DNA of 18,824 nt. Source: Olsenella_K sp036454645. GTDB taxonomy: Bacteria > Actinomycetota > Coriobacteriia > Coriobacteriales > Atopobiaceae. The stretch spans positions 1-18,824 of the forward strand of contig JAZHSQ010000038.1 in the NCBI GenBank assembly GCA_036454645.1. The letters are read 5' to 3'. Shown piece after piece: positions 1 through 6,874 of the stretch. Below the pieces are notes generated by a model, which was not told where the DNA came from, searched no databases, and worked only from the letters and a program-made list of their open reading frames with translations. The first letter of the stretch is position 1; each line of letters opens with the position of its first letter. The position numbers and the translations under genes were made by a program.

Positions 1-3000
1 TGCGGCCCGCCTCGGGCAGCGCGCCCCAGGAGTCCTCGAGGTCGCGCTGGAGGGCGTCCACGTCGGCGAGCTCCGTCGCCGCGGCGATCCTGCGGTAGGC
101 GAGCACGCGCTTGTCGACCTCGGGCAGGTACTCGTCGGCGAGGTAGAAGTCCGCGGGGAGGTTGATCGTGACCTCGGGCTGCTCCACGTCGCCCACCTCG
201 CCGCGGGCCTCGGCGACCGCCTGGCCGAGCATCTGGGTGAAGAGGTCGAAGCCGACGCTCGAGAGGTTGCCGTGCTGCTCGGCGCCCACGAGGGAGCCCG
301 CGCCGCGGATCTCGAGGTCGCGCATGGCGATGCGCATGCCGCTGCCGAGCTCCTGGTACTCGTTGATGGCCGTCAGGCGCTCGGTGGCCTCCGGCGTGAG
401 GGTGATCTCGCCGGGGAACATGAAGTAGGCGTAGGCCTGCGTGCGGCCGCGGCCCACGCGGCCCTTGAGCTGGTAGAGCTGGGCCAGGCCGAGGCGCTGG
501 GAGTCCTCGATGATCAGGGTGTTGGTGTGCGGGTTGTCGATGCCGCTCTCGATGATGGTGGTCGCCACGAGGACGTCGACCTCGTGCTCCTCGAAGGCCA
601 TCATCACCTCCTCCACCTGGGAGGGGCTCATCTGGCCGTGGGCCACGCCCACGCGCGCCTCGGGGGCGGCCTCGCGCACGCGCTCGACCGCGTCCTCGAT
701 GGTGTTGACGCGGTTGCTCACGTAGTAGACCTGGCCCTTGCGGGCGAGCTCGTTGCGGATGGCGGCCGAGACCACGTCCTGGTTGTACTCCCCCACCACG
801 ACCTTCACGGGGAGCCTGCCGGGGGGCGGCGTCATGATCAGGCTCATGTCGCGCACGCCGCTCATGGCCATCTGCATGGTGCGCGGGATGGGGGTGGCCG
901 ACATGGTCAGCACGTCGACCTGCTCGCGCATGTTCTTGAGCTGCTCCTTGTGCTGGACGCCGAAGCGCTGCTCCTCGTCGATGATCACGAGGCCCAGGTC
1001 GTGGGGGTTCACGTCGGCGGAGAGCAGGCGGTGCGTGCCGATGAGGACGGCGACGTCGCCCTTCGCGAAGCCCTCGAGCGCGGCGCGCTGCTGGCCCGGC
1101 GTGGCGAAGCGCGAGAGCACCGTCACCTTGAGGTCGAAGGGGGCGAAGCGGGCGAAGAAGGTCTCGTAGTGCTGCTCGGCCAGGATCGTGGTCGGGCAGA
1201 GCACCATGACCTGGCGGCCGTCCTGGCAGCACTTGAAGGCGGCGCGCAGGGCGACCTCGGTCTTGCCGAAGCCGACGTCGCCGCAGAGCAGCCGGTCCAT
1301 GGGCTTGGGGCGCTCCATGTCCTCCTTGATGTCCGCGAGCGCGCCCGCCTGGTCCGGCGTGAGCTCGTAGGGGAAGCTCGCCTCCATGTCCAGCTGTGCC
1401 GGCGTGTCGGGCGAGAAGGCGTAGCCCTCGACGGTGCTGCGCCTGGTGTAGAGGTCCACGAGGTCGAAGGCCAGCTTCTTGGCGCTCTTGCGCGCCCTCG
1501 TGGTCGCGCGGCTCCAGTCGGCCGTGTTGAGGCGGGTGAGCCTGGGGCTCGAGCCGTCGGGCCCCACGTAGCGCGTGATGCGGTCGACCTGCTCGAGCGG
1601 CACGAAGAGCTTGTCGCCGTCGGCGTACTCCAGCAGGAAGTAGTCGCGCTCGCGCCCGCCCACCTCCTGGCGCACGATGTCGGAGAAGAGCGCGATGCCG
1701 TGCGTCGCGTGGACGACGTAGTCCCCGGGCTTGAAGGGGAAGGTCACGCTCGTGGGGTCGACCTTGCGGACGCGGCGGTGGCGCCTGGCCATGCGCGCGG
1801 TGAGGTCCGAGACGGACAGCACCCCCAGGTGCGCCGAGGGGACGATGACGCCGGCGGGCACCGGCGCGTCGAAGAAGGTGACCTCGCCCTTGGGGAGGGG
1901 CGCCGGCGTGCGCGCGGCCTCGCTGCCGAGCGGGTCGCGGTTCTCGGGGTCCCCCGCGAGCGACTCCACGTAGGGGATGCCCTCGTCGGTGAGGGTGAGC
2001 TCGAGCGCCTCGCGCGCGCCGCGGTCGGGCACGGCGAAGGCGACGGCCGCCCCGTCGGCGACCAGTCCGCGCAGGCGCGAGACGAGCTTGGTGTCGGAGC
2101 CGGCGACCTCGGGCTGCTTGACGCGCATCTCGGCCGTGACGGCGCCGCCGGCGCGCAGGATGCTCTGGAGCGAGAGGCGCTGCTGCCTGCCGAAGTCGAG
2201 CTGCTGGGGCGGGGTGTAGAGGCCCTTGGGGTCCACGCGCGCCTTGTTGCAGGCGGAGACGACGTCGTCGTAGGCGTGCACGCAGTCGTCGAAGAGGGCG
2301 CGCGGCTCGGCCACCACCACGAGGGCCTCGGGCGAGACGAACTCGAGGGGCGAGGCGGTCTTGCCGTAGAGGGCGGGCAGGTAGCGCTCGATGGTCGGCG
2401 AGGAGGAGCGCTGGCGGATGAGCTCGAGGTCGGCCGCGACGGAGGTGGACTCCTGCGCGGCGTTGAAGAGGGCGCGCTCCGCGAGCGCCACGGTCTTGTC
2501 CGTGAGGGCGAGCTCGCGGCAGGGGCCCACGGTGACGCTCGAGAGCTCGCCGATGGTCTGGCCGGTCGAGGGCACCATGCGCCTCACGCGGTCGACCTCG
2601 TCGCCGAAGAACTCGATCCTGACCGGCGAGGGGGCCTGCGCCGGGAAGACGTCGACCGCGTCGCCGTGCACGTGGAAGGCGCCCGGCGCCTCGGCCGAGC
2701 CGTCGTCGGCGTAGCCCATGCCCACGAGCAGGCGCGGGACGTCCTCGAAGTCGACCTGGTCGCCCACGGAGAAGGTGCTCGAGGCGAAGTAGCCCGAGCC
2801 CTTGGGGGGCACACGCCTGAGGAGCGAGCGCGCGCTCGCGACCACCACGCACCTGTCGCCCTCGGCGAGGCGCTCGACGGCGCGGCAGCGCGCGCCGACG
2901 ACGGCGTCGTCGGCGGCCTTGTCCCCCCACGGCCAGTCCTTGCGCTCGGGGTAGCGCTGGACGACCTCGATGCCGAGCCAGGCGGCGAGGTGGCGCGCCA

Positions 3001-3196
3001 CGCGGTCGGCCGCCTCCTCGCCGGGGACCACGAGCAGGCAGGGCCTGGGGTCGTGCGCCCAGAGGGCGGCCACCACGAGGGGCCGGGCGCTCTGGGCGAC
3101 GGCGAGCGAGGCGTCGTTGCCCTCGTGGAGCTCGTGCAGGAGGGGGACGAGCTCCGGGGCCGTGAGGAGCTGCTGCGAGACGCGGTCTATGAACAA
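1..3196 (-). CDS. mfd: Transcription-repair coupling factor Mfd (C-terminus cut by window edge)
   Basis: Mfd is a cytoplasmic ATP-dependent translocase. It removes RNA polymerase stalled at DNA lesions and recruits UvrA for nucleotide excision repair. About 1065 residues are present. The family is usually about 1150-1200 long, so only part of the C-terminal inhibitory domain is missing. Visible elements in order are a UvrB-like N-terminal part, the RNA-polymerase-interaction region (KPGDYVVHATHG, about residues 489-500), Walker A GDVGFGKT (639-646), the DEEQ box (740-743), and the later GRVGRG helicase and translocation motif. I chose the TTG at 3196-3194 because minus-strand GGGAG lies six bases upstream and the UvrB-like sequence starts there; I saw no convincing ATG. 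The start lies 10 bases beyond the stop of the GH13-GH77 gene, so the two are probably co-transcribed and perhaps translationally coupled. The family call is certain; the start is likely. Confidence 0.96.
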   Translation of the reverse strand, partial: MFIDRVSQQLLTAPELVPLLHELHEGNDASLAVAQSARPLVVAALWAHDPRPCLLVVPGEEAADRVARHLAAWLGIEVVQRYPERKDWPWGDKAADDAVVGARCRAVERLAEGDRCVVVASARSLLRRVPPKGSGYFASSTFSVGDQVDFEDVPRLLVGMGYADDGSAEAPGAFHVHGDAVDVFPAQAPSPVRIEFFGDEVDRVRRMVPSTGQTIGELSSVTVGPCRELALTDKTVALAERALFNAAQESTSVAADLELIRQRSSSPTIERYLPALYGKTASPLEFVSPEALVVVAEPRALFDDCVHAYDDVVSACNKARVDPKGLYTPPQQLDFGRQQRLSLQSILRAGGAVTAEMRVKQPEVAGSDTKLVSRLRGLVADGAAVAFAVPDRGAREALELTLTDEGIPYVESLAGDPENRDPLGSEAARTPAPLPKGEVTFFDAPVPAGVIVPSAHLGVLSVSDLTARMARRHRRVRKVDPTSVTFPFKPGDYVVHATHGIALFSDIVRQEVGGRERDYFLLEYADGDKLFVPLEQVDRITRYVGPDGSSPRLTRLNTADWSRATTRARKSAKKLAFDLVDLYTRRSTVEGYAFSPDTPAQLDMEASFPYELTPDQAGALADIKEDMERPKPMDRLLCGDVGFGKTEVALRAAFKCCQDGRQVMVLCPTTILAEQHYETFFARFAPFDLKVTVLSRFATPGQQRAALEGFAKGDVAVLIGTHRLLSADVNPHDLGLVIIDEEQRFGVQHKEQLKNMREQVDVLTMSATPIPRTMQMAMSGVRDMSLIMTPPPGRLPVKVVVGEYNQDVVSAAIRNELARKGQVYYVSNRVNTIEDAVERVREAAPEARVGVAHGQMSPSQVEEVMMAFEEHEVDVLVATTIIESGIDNPHTNTLIIEDSQRLGLAQLYQLKGRVGRGRTQAYAYFMFPGEITLTPEATERLTAINEYQELGSGMRIAMRDLEIRGAGSLVGAEQHGNLSSVGFDLFTQMLGQAVAEARGEVGDVEQPEVTINLPADFYLADEYLPEVDKRVLAYRRIAAATELADVDALQRDLEDSWGALPEAGR

Positions 3197-3202
3197 GGCT
3201 TG

Positions 3203-3207
3203 CTCCC
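3203..3207 (-). promoter_or_regulatory. Shine-Dalgarno site for mfd overlapping the upstream stop codon
   Basis: The minus strand reads GGGAG six bases before the TTG chosen as the mfd start. Its first G is also the last base of the TAG stop (3209-3207) of the GH13-GH77 gene. Ribosomes finishing the upstream gene would uncover or reuse this site, which supports coupled translation. The site is seen in the sequence; the coupling is inferred. Confidence 0.6.
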
Positions 3208-6200
3208 TAACGGTCGCGGCGCAGGCGGTCGGAGTCGCGGGCGAGCTCGGCGAGGAAGGTGCGGCTCGCCTCGACGGCGCCCTCGTCGGCCTGCCAGCTC
3301 CAGTTGTGCTCGGCGACGCCCGGCACGTTCATGCGCGCCGAGTCGTCCAGGGCGAGCACGTCCTGCAGCGGGACCATCACCACGTCCGCCGCGCTGGCGA
3401 GGCACTTGCGCATGAGGTCGAAGTAGATGCGCTCGGGGTTCTCGCTCCCGTAGCGCGACTTCACCCAGCCGAGCAGCGTCTGGGTGTCGTGGGTCGAGGT
3501 GTAGACGACCTTGTCCGGCGCGGGCTCATAGCCCTGCTCGGGGTCGCCGTCGGAGAACAGCACGACGTCCATGCCCGGGAAGCCCGTGCTCGAGACCAGG
3601 AGGCGCACCGCCGGCGTCACGGTGCCGAGGTCCTCGCCGATGAACGGCAGCGGCCCCAGCTCCTTGCGGGCGACGTCGAAGAGGTCCTTACCGGGGCCGA
3701 AGCGCCAGGAGCCCTCGGAGGCCTTGGCCCCCTCCGGGATGCAGTAGTAGCTCGAGAAGCCCAGGAAGTGGTCGAGGCGCACGTAGTCGTAGAGGTCCGT
3801 CATGCGCCTGAAGCGCCTGACCCACCACTGGTAACCGCCCCTCTCGAGGTCGACCCAGCGGTAGGTGGGGTTGCCCCAGAGCTGGCCGTCCGCGGCGAAC
3901 TGGTCGGGCGGCGTGCCGGCGCGGCCGGCCGCGTAGCCCTCGGGCGTGAGGTCGAAGGCGGAGCGCTCGGCCCACACGTCGGCGGAGTCGCCCGAGACGT
4001 ACATGGGGATGTCGCCGATGATCTGGACGCCGCGGTCGTTGGCGTAGTTCTTGAGCTGGTGCCACTGGCAGTCGAAGACGTACTGCGCGCGGCGGTGCAA
4101 CTCGAAGCTCGCGGCGAGCCTCGGGTCGCGGGAGAGCCTGGGCGAGTAGGACGCGAACTCCTTGGGCCACCTCTGCCAGGGCACGTCCTCGCCCACCTCC
4201 TCCTTGATGGCGCAGAAGGTGGCGTAGGGCCTCAGCCAGTCCTCGTTCTCCTCGCAGAAGCGCGCGTAGCCGCGGTCGGAGTCGAGGTCGGCCACGAGCT
4301 CGTCGAGCCTCGTCTGGAACCCCTCGATCAGCAGGGGGTTGCCGGCGAAGGCGGAGAGGCCCGCGTAGGGCGAGCCGTACTGGTCGCAGGGGTTGACCGG
4401 CAGGACCTGCCAGTAGGTCTGGCCGCAGTCCGCGAGGTAGTCCACGAAGCGCTCGGCGGGCGCGCCCAGCGTGCCGGGCTCGCCCCCGTTGGGCACGCTC
4501 GTCACGTGGCAGAGCACGCCCATGCCGCGCCCCATCGGCCTCTGCAGGCGGACGGGGTCGTGGTAGTAGAGCACCGAGGTGCCGAGCGGCCACAGGAAGA
4601 CCTGGCAGGTGTGGCCGTCGGCGGAGACCTTGGGGGCCTTGCCCTGGACGATGTCGTCCACCTGGGCGCCGTACATGGGCACCTCGACCGTCGCCGCGTC
4701 CTCGAGGCTCGCGTTGGCCAGGACGCAGACGGTCGTGTCGCCGTCGGTGCGGGTGAAGCCGAAGACGCCCTCGGTGAGGGCGAAGGGCTTGAAGTCGCCC
4801 GTCTCGAAGACCTTGAGGGTCTTGCGCACCGCGATCGCGTTGCGGTAGATGGCGAGGCAGTCCTTGTCCTCCCGGCCCCAGGGGAAGGGGGCGCGGTTGT
4901 ACGGGTCGGTGTAGCCCTCCAGGCCCGCCTCGTCGCCGTAGTAGACGCAGGGCACGCCGGGCAGCGTCATCTGCAGGAGGGCCGCCACCCACAGGCGGCT
5001 CACGGCGAGGCCGCGCTGCTCCGGGCTCATGCGGAAGGTGCGGCGCTGCTCGTCGTCGAGCTCGTCGGCGTCGGGCGCGCCGAGCATGGTGAGGAGCCGC
5101 TCGCGGTCGTGGCTGCCGAGCAGGTTGAGCTCCTGGTAGAAGGCCTCCTCGGGGTAGTTCTCGCGCAGGGTCTCCAGGCAGTCGGCGAGCTGCTGGGCGC
5201 TGGTACGCCCGCGCAGGTAGTCGAGGAGCGCCCCGCGCAGGGGGTAGTTCATGGTGCCGTCGAGCTCGGAGCCTTGCAGGTAGGCCCGGAGCTTGCCGTA
5301 GCTCACCTTGTTGCTGGCGTCCTCCCAGACCTCGCCGATCACGACGGCGTCGTCCTTCTCGGCCAGCGCTGCGCGCTTGATGTCGGCGATGAAGTCGTCG
5401 GGAAGCTCGTCGGCGACGTCCAGGCGCCATCCGCTCGCGCCGAGGCGCAGCCACTTGCGCACGACGCCGTTCTCGCCGCAGATGAACTCGCGGTAGCCGG
5501 GGTCGTCCTCGTTGACGTCGGGCAGGTCGTCGACGCCCCACCAGCTCACGTACTGGTCGCGGTCGTCGTCGGTGAAGTTGTACCAGCTCGCGTAGGGCGA
5601 GTCCGCGCTCTCGTAGGCGCCCTTCTCGGGGTAGTTGCCGTACTTGTTGAAGTAGCGCGAGTCGCAGCCGGTGTGGTTGAAGACCCCGTCGAGTATGATC
5701 GAGATGCCGTGGGCGCGCGCGTCCCTGCACAGGCGGCGGAAGCTCTCCTCGTCGCCGAGCATGGGGTCGATCCTCATGTAGTCGGCGGTGTCGTAGCGGT
5801 GGTTGCTCGCCGCCTCGAAGATCGGGTTGAGGTAGATGACCGTGACGCCGAGCCCCTCGAGGTAGCCGAGCTTCTCGCGGACGCCCTCGAGGGTGCCGCC
5901 GTAGAAGTCCCACACCCTGATGCGGCCGAACTCGTCCTTGCGGTAGCTCGGCGGGGTGTTCCAGTCCGCCACGAGGTCGCGACCGGGGCCGTTGCGCTTG
6001 GGGCCGAGGGCGTCGCGCACGCGGCGCTCCCAGTCGTCGCCGCGGTGGAAGCGGTCGGGGAAGATCTGGTAGACGACGCCGCGGCGGTACCACTCCGGGA
6101 CCACGTAGCGCGGGGTGTAGACCGTGATCTGGAAGGAGGGGGGCTCGCCCATGGCGAAGGCGCCCTCGCCCACCTTGCACTCCTCGCGCGCGCCGTAGCG

Positions 6201-6476
6201 CCACACGGCGCCGTCATCGGCGGTGATCAGGAAGCTGTACCAGATGATCTCCGTCTTGGAGGGGGTGAAGCTCGCCTCGAAGTGGACGTGGTCGCCCTGC
6301 CGGACGCCCTCCATGTCGAGGAGGGTCTCCCCCTCGCCGTCGACCCAGAGCCTCAGCCGGGCCTTGGGGTCCCGCTCGTCCCAGACGTCGATGCCGAGCG
6401 TGATGGCCCCTCCGAGCTTGGCCGCCCCGAAGGGTCGGCGGTAGGAGCCACACGAGGTGCTGTGCTTTGCTCTCAC
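3207..6476 (-). CDS. GH13 alpha-glucan hydrolase / GH77 4-alpha-glucanotransferase fusion (bifunctional debranching enzyme)
   Basis: This 1089-residue cytoplasmic enzyme probably trims glycogen limit dextrins and maltodextrins, with one half hydrolysing and the other disproportionating. An N-terminal beta-rich domain (about 20-120) precedes a GH13 barrel. The barrel shows region I DGVFNH (263-268), nucleophile Asp353 (GWRLD), acid/base Glu382 (IGEVW) and Asp457 (GSHD). Region V reads LPDVN (318-322). From about 645 onward is a complete GH77 (MalQ) domain with YWQVLP (688-693), Asp902 (VRLDHF), Glu948 (IGEDLG) and Asp997 (THDTQ). All six catalytic acids are intact. I chose the GTG at 6476 because a strong AGGGGGG lies just upstream; the in-frame extension to an ATG at 6656 encodes unprotein-like Arg-rich sequence and covers leader hairpins. 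Similar proteins are often named GlgX/4-alpha-glucanotransferase, but the GH13 half looks closer to neopullulanase or cyclomaltodextrinase types than to classical GlgX. Whether it cuts alpha-1,6 or alpha-1,4 bonds is unproven. Confidence 0.93.
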   Translation of the reverse strand: MRAKHSTSCGSYRRPFGAAKLGGAITLGIDVWDERDPKARLRLWVDGEGETLLDMEGVRQGDHVHFEASFTPSKTEIIWYSFLITADDGAVWRYGAREECKVGEGAFAMGEPPSFQITVYTPRYVVPEWYRRGVVYQIFPDRFHRGDDWERRVRDALGPKRNGPGRDLVADWNTPPSYRKDEFGRIRVWDFYGGTLEGVREKLGYLEGLGVTVIYLNPIFEAASNHRYDTADYMRIDPMLGDEESFRRLCRDARAHGISIILDGVFNHTGCDSRYFNKYGNYPEKGAYESADSPYASWYNFTDDDRDQYVSWWGVDDLPDVNEDDPGYREFICGENGVVRKWLRLGASGWRLDVADELPDDFIADIKRAALAEKDDAVVIGEVWEDASNKVSYGKLRAYLQGSELDGTMNYPLRGALLDYLRGRTSAQQLADCLETLRENYPEEAFYQELNLLGSHDRERLLTMLGAPDADELDDEQRRTFRMSPEQRGLAVSRLWVAALLQMTLPGVPCVYYGDEAGLEGYTDPYNRAPFPWGREDKDCLAIYRNAIAVRKTLKVFETGDFKPFALTEGVFGFTRTDGDTTVCVLANASLEDAATVEVPMYGAQVDDIVQGKAPKVSADGHTCQVFLWPLGTSVLYYHDPVRLQRPMGRGMGVLCHVTSVPNGGEPGTLGAPAERFVDYLADCGQTYWQVLPVNPCDQYGSPYAGLSAFAGNPLLIEGFQTRLDELVADLDSDRGYARFCEENEDWLRPYATFCAIKEEVGEDVPWQRWPKEFASYSPRLSRDPRLAASFELHRRAQYVFDCQWHQLKNYANDRGVQIIGDIPMYVSGDSADVWAERSAFDLTPEGYAAGRAGTPPDQFAADGQLWGNPTYRWVDLERGGYQWWVRRFRRMTDLYDYVRLDHFLGFSSYYCIPEGAKASEGSWRFGPGKDLFDVARKELGPLPFIGEDLGTVTPAVRLLVSSTGFPGMDVVLFSDGDPEQGYEPAPDKVVYTSTHDTQTLLGWVKSRYGSENPERIYFDLMRKCLASAADVVMVPLQDVLALDDSARMNVPGVAEHNWSWQADEGAVEASRTFLAELARDSDRLRRDR

Positions 6477-6479
6477 TTG

Positions 6480-6487
6480 TCCCCCCT
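6480..6487 (-). promoter_or_regulatory. Ribosome binding site fixing the GTG start of the GH13-GH77 gene
   Basis: The minus strand reads AGGGGGGA, then CAA, then GTG at 6476. This purine-rich site is the main reason for preferring the GTG over upstream in-frame ATG codons. Confidence 0.6.
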
Positions 6488-6489
6488 GA

Positions 6490-6578
6490 CGTGGATGCCC
6501 CACGCGCGCAACGCCCGTCGCCCGGTGGCGACGGTCAGGCGGACCCCACGTGCCAGCCTCCTGGCGGGGACTCGCCCC
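6490..6578 (-). promoter_or_regulatory. Structured 5' leader of the GH13-GH77 gene (four tandem hairpins)
   Basis: Four perfect inverted repeats lie side by side in the putative leader: CGTGG/CCACG (6490-6504), CGTCGCC/GGCGACG with a 4-base loop (6516-6533), GCCAG/CTGGC with a 4-base loop (6552-6565), and GGGG/CCCC (6566-6578). The last stem begins only a few bases upstream of the ribosome binding site at 6480-6487. I match this to no known riboswitch. It could modulate translation or mRNA stability, or simply reflect GC richness. Confidence 0.4.
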
Positions 6579-6621
6579 AAGACACCTAGAGCGGCACTCG
6601 GCCGCGACATTCTGATACATG

Positions 6622-6630
6622 ACCATAACA
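6622..6630 (-). promoter_or_regulatory. Candidate extended -10 promoter for the GH13-GH77 / mfd unit
   Basis: The minus strand reads TGTTATGGT, matching the extended -10 pattern TGnTATnnT, in a locally AT-richer patch. No good -35 box sits at the usual distance. Transcription from here would give a leader of about 140 bases that includes the four hairpins. This is a weak prediction from sequence pattern alone. Confidence 0.3.
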
Positions 6631-6648
6631 CGCGCGGGCCTTATCACG

Positions 6649-6658
6649 GATTGCAATC
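6649..6658. promoter_or_regulatory. Palindrome GATTGCAATC, candidate operator
   Basis: A perfect 10-bp palindrome lies about 20 bases upstream of the candidate -10 element, where a repressor or activator could act. TTGCAA cores occur in operators of some maltose regulators of the LacI family, but no regulator gene is in the window. The palindrome is seen; its role is inferred. Confidence 0.25.
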
Positions 6659-6706
6659 GTCCACAAGCTCATTTTCGGCATAAGGCCAGGTATGGACCTG
6701 AAAGCG

Positions 6707-6738
6707 GCCCCCTTGCAATGGCGAGGCAACAAGGGGGC
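6707..6738 (-). other. Hairpin, 9-bp perfect stem
   Basis: GCCCCCTTG pairs with CAAGGGGGC around a 14-base loop. On the minus strand it is followed by CGCTTTC, which is too poor in T for a confident terminator. It could be a back-up terminator after glgA or part of a regulatory region for the downstream unit. Confidence 0.35.
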
Positions 6739-6813
6739 AGGCTTGTCGGAGCGAGGGGGCGGGCGCGGCGGGAACGCGGGCGCGAGGGGCGCGGCGAGCC
6801 TCGCCACAAGAGA

Positions 6814-6849
6814 GGCCCCCCAACCCTGCTCGCGCGGGGGTGGGGGGCC
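6814..6849 (-). terminator. Rho-independent terminator after glgA
   Basis: GGCCCCCC (6814-6821) pairs with GGGGGGCC (6842-6849). The stem continues inward with an A-T pair, one mismatch and CCC/GGG. It starts about 25 bases after the glgA stop, and on the minus strand is followed by TCTCTTGT. The stem is very strong and the U-tract is mediocre. Confidence 0.7.
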
Positions 6850-6874
6850 TTCGTTCGCGGTGACGTCTTGCCGA

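Larger units (their letters stand above)
6477..6874. other. 398-base intergenic region between glgA and the GH13-GH77 gene
   Basis: I see no protein gene here. Reading along the minus strand from glgA, it holds the glgA terminator hairpin, a GC-rich stretch, a second 9-bp-stem hairpin at 6707-6738, a palindrome, a weak extended -10 element, and a leader with four small hairpins. It therefore separates the glgB-P-C-D-A transcript from the GH13-GH77/mfd transcript. Confidence 0.6.

Noticed and set aside
6477..6656. N-terminal extension of the GH13-GH77 protein to an ATG at 6656
   Set aside because: The extra 60 residues look unlike protein, overlap the candidate -10 element and leader hairpins, and the GTG at 6476 has a much better ribosome binding site.
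272..6683. Very long plus-strand open frames opposite mfd and the GH13-GH77 gene
   Set aside because: They are antisense shadows: with G/C in most third codon positions the opposite strand lacks stops. Their translations are low-complexity (Val/Ala/Leu/Asp/His/Arg-rich), with no family motifs, while the minus-strand frames are clear enzymes.
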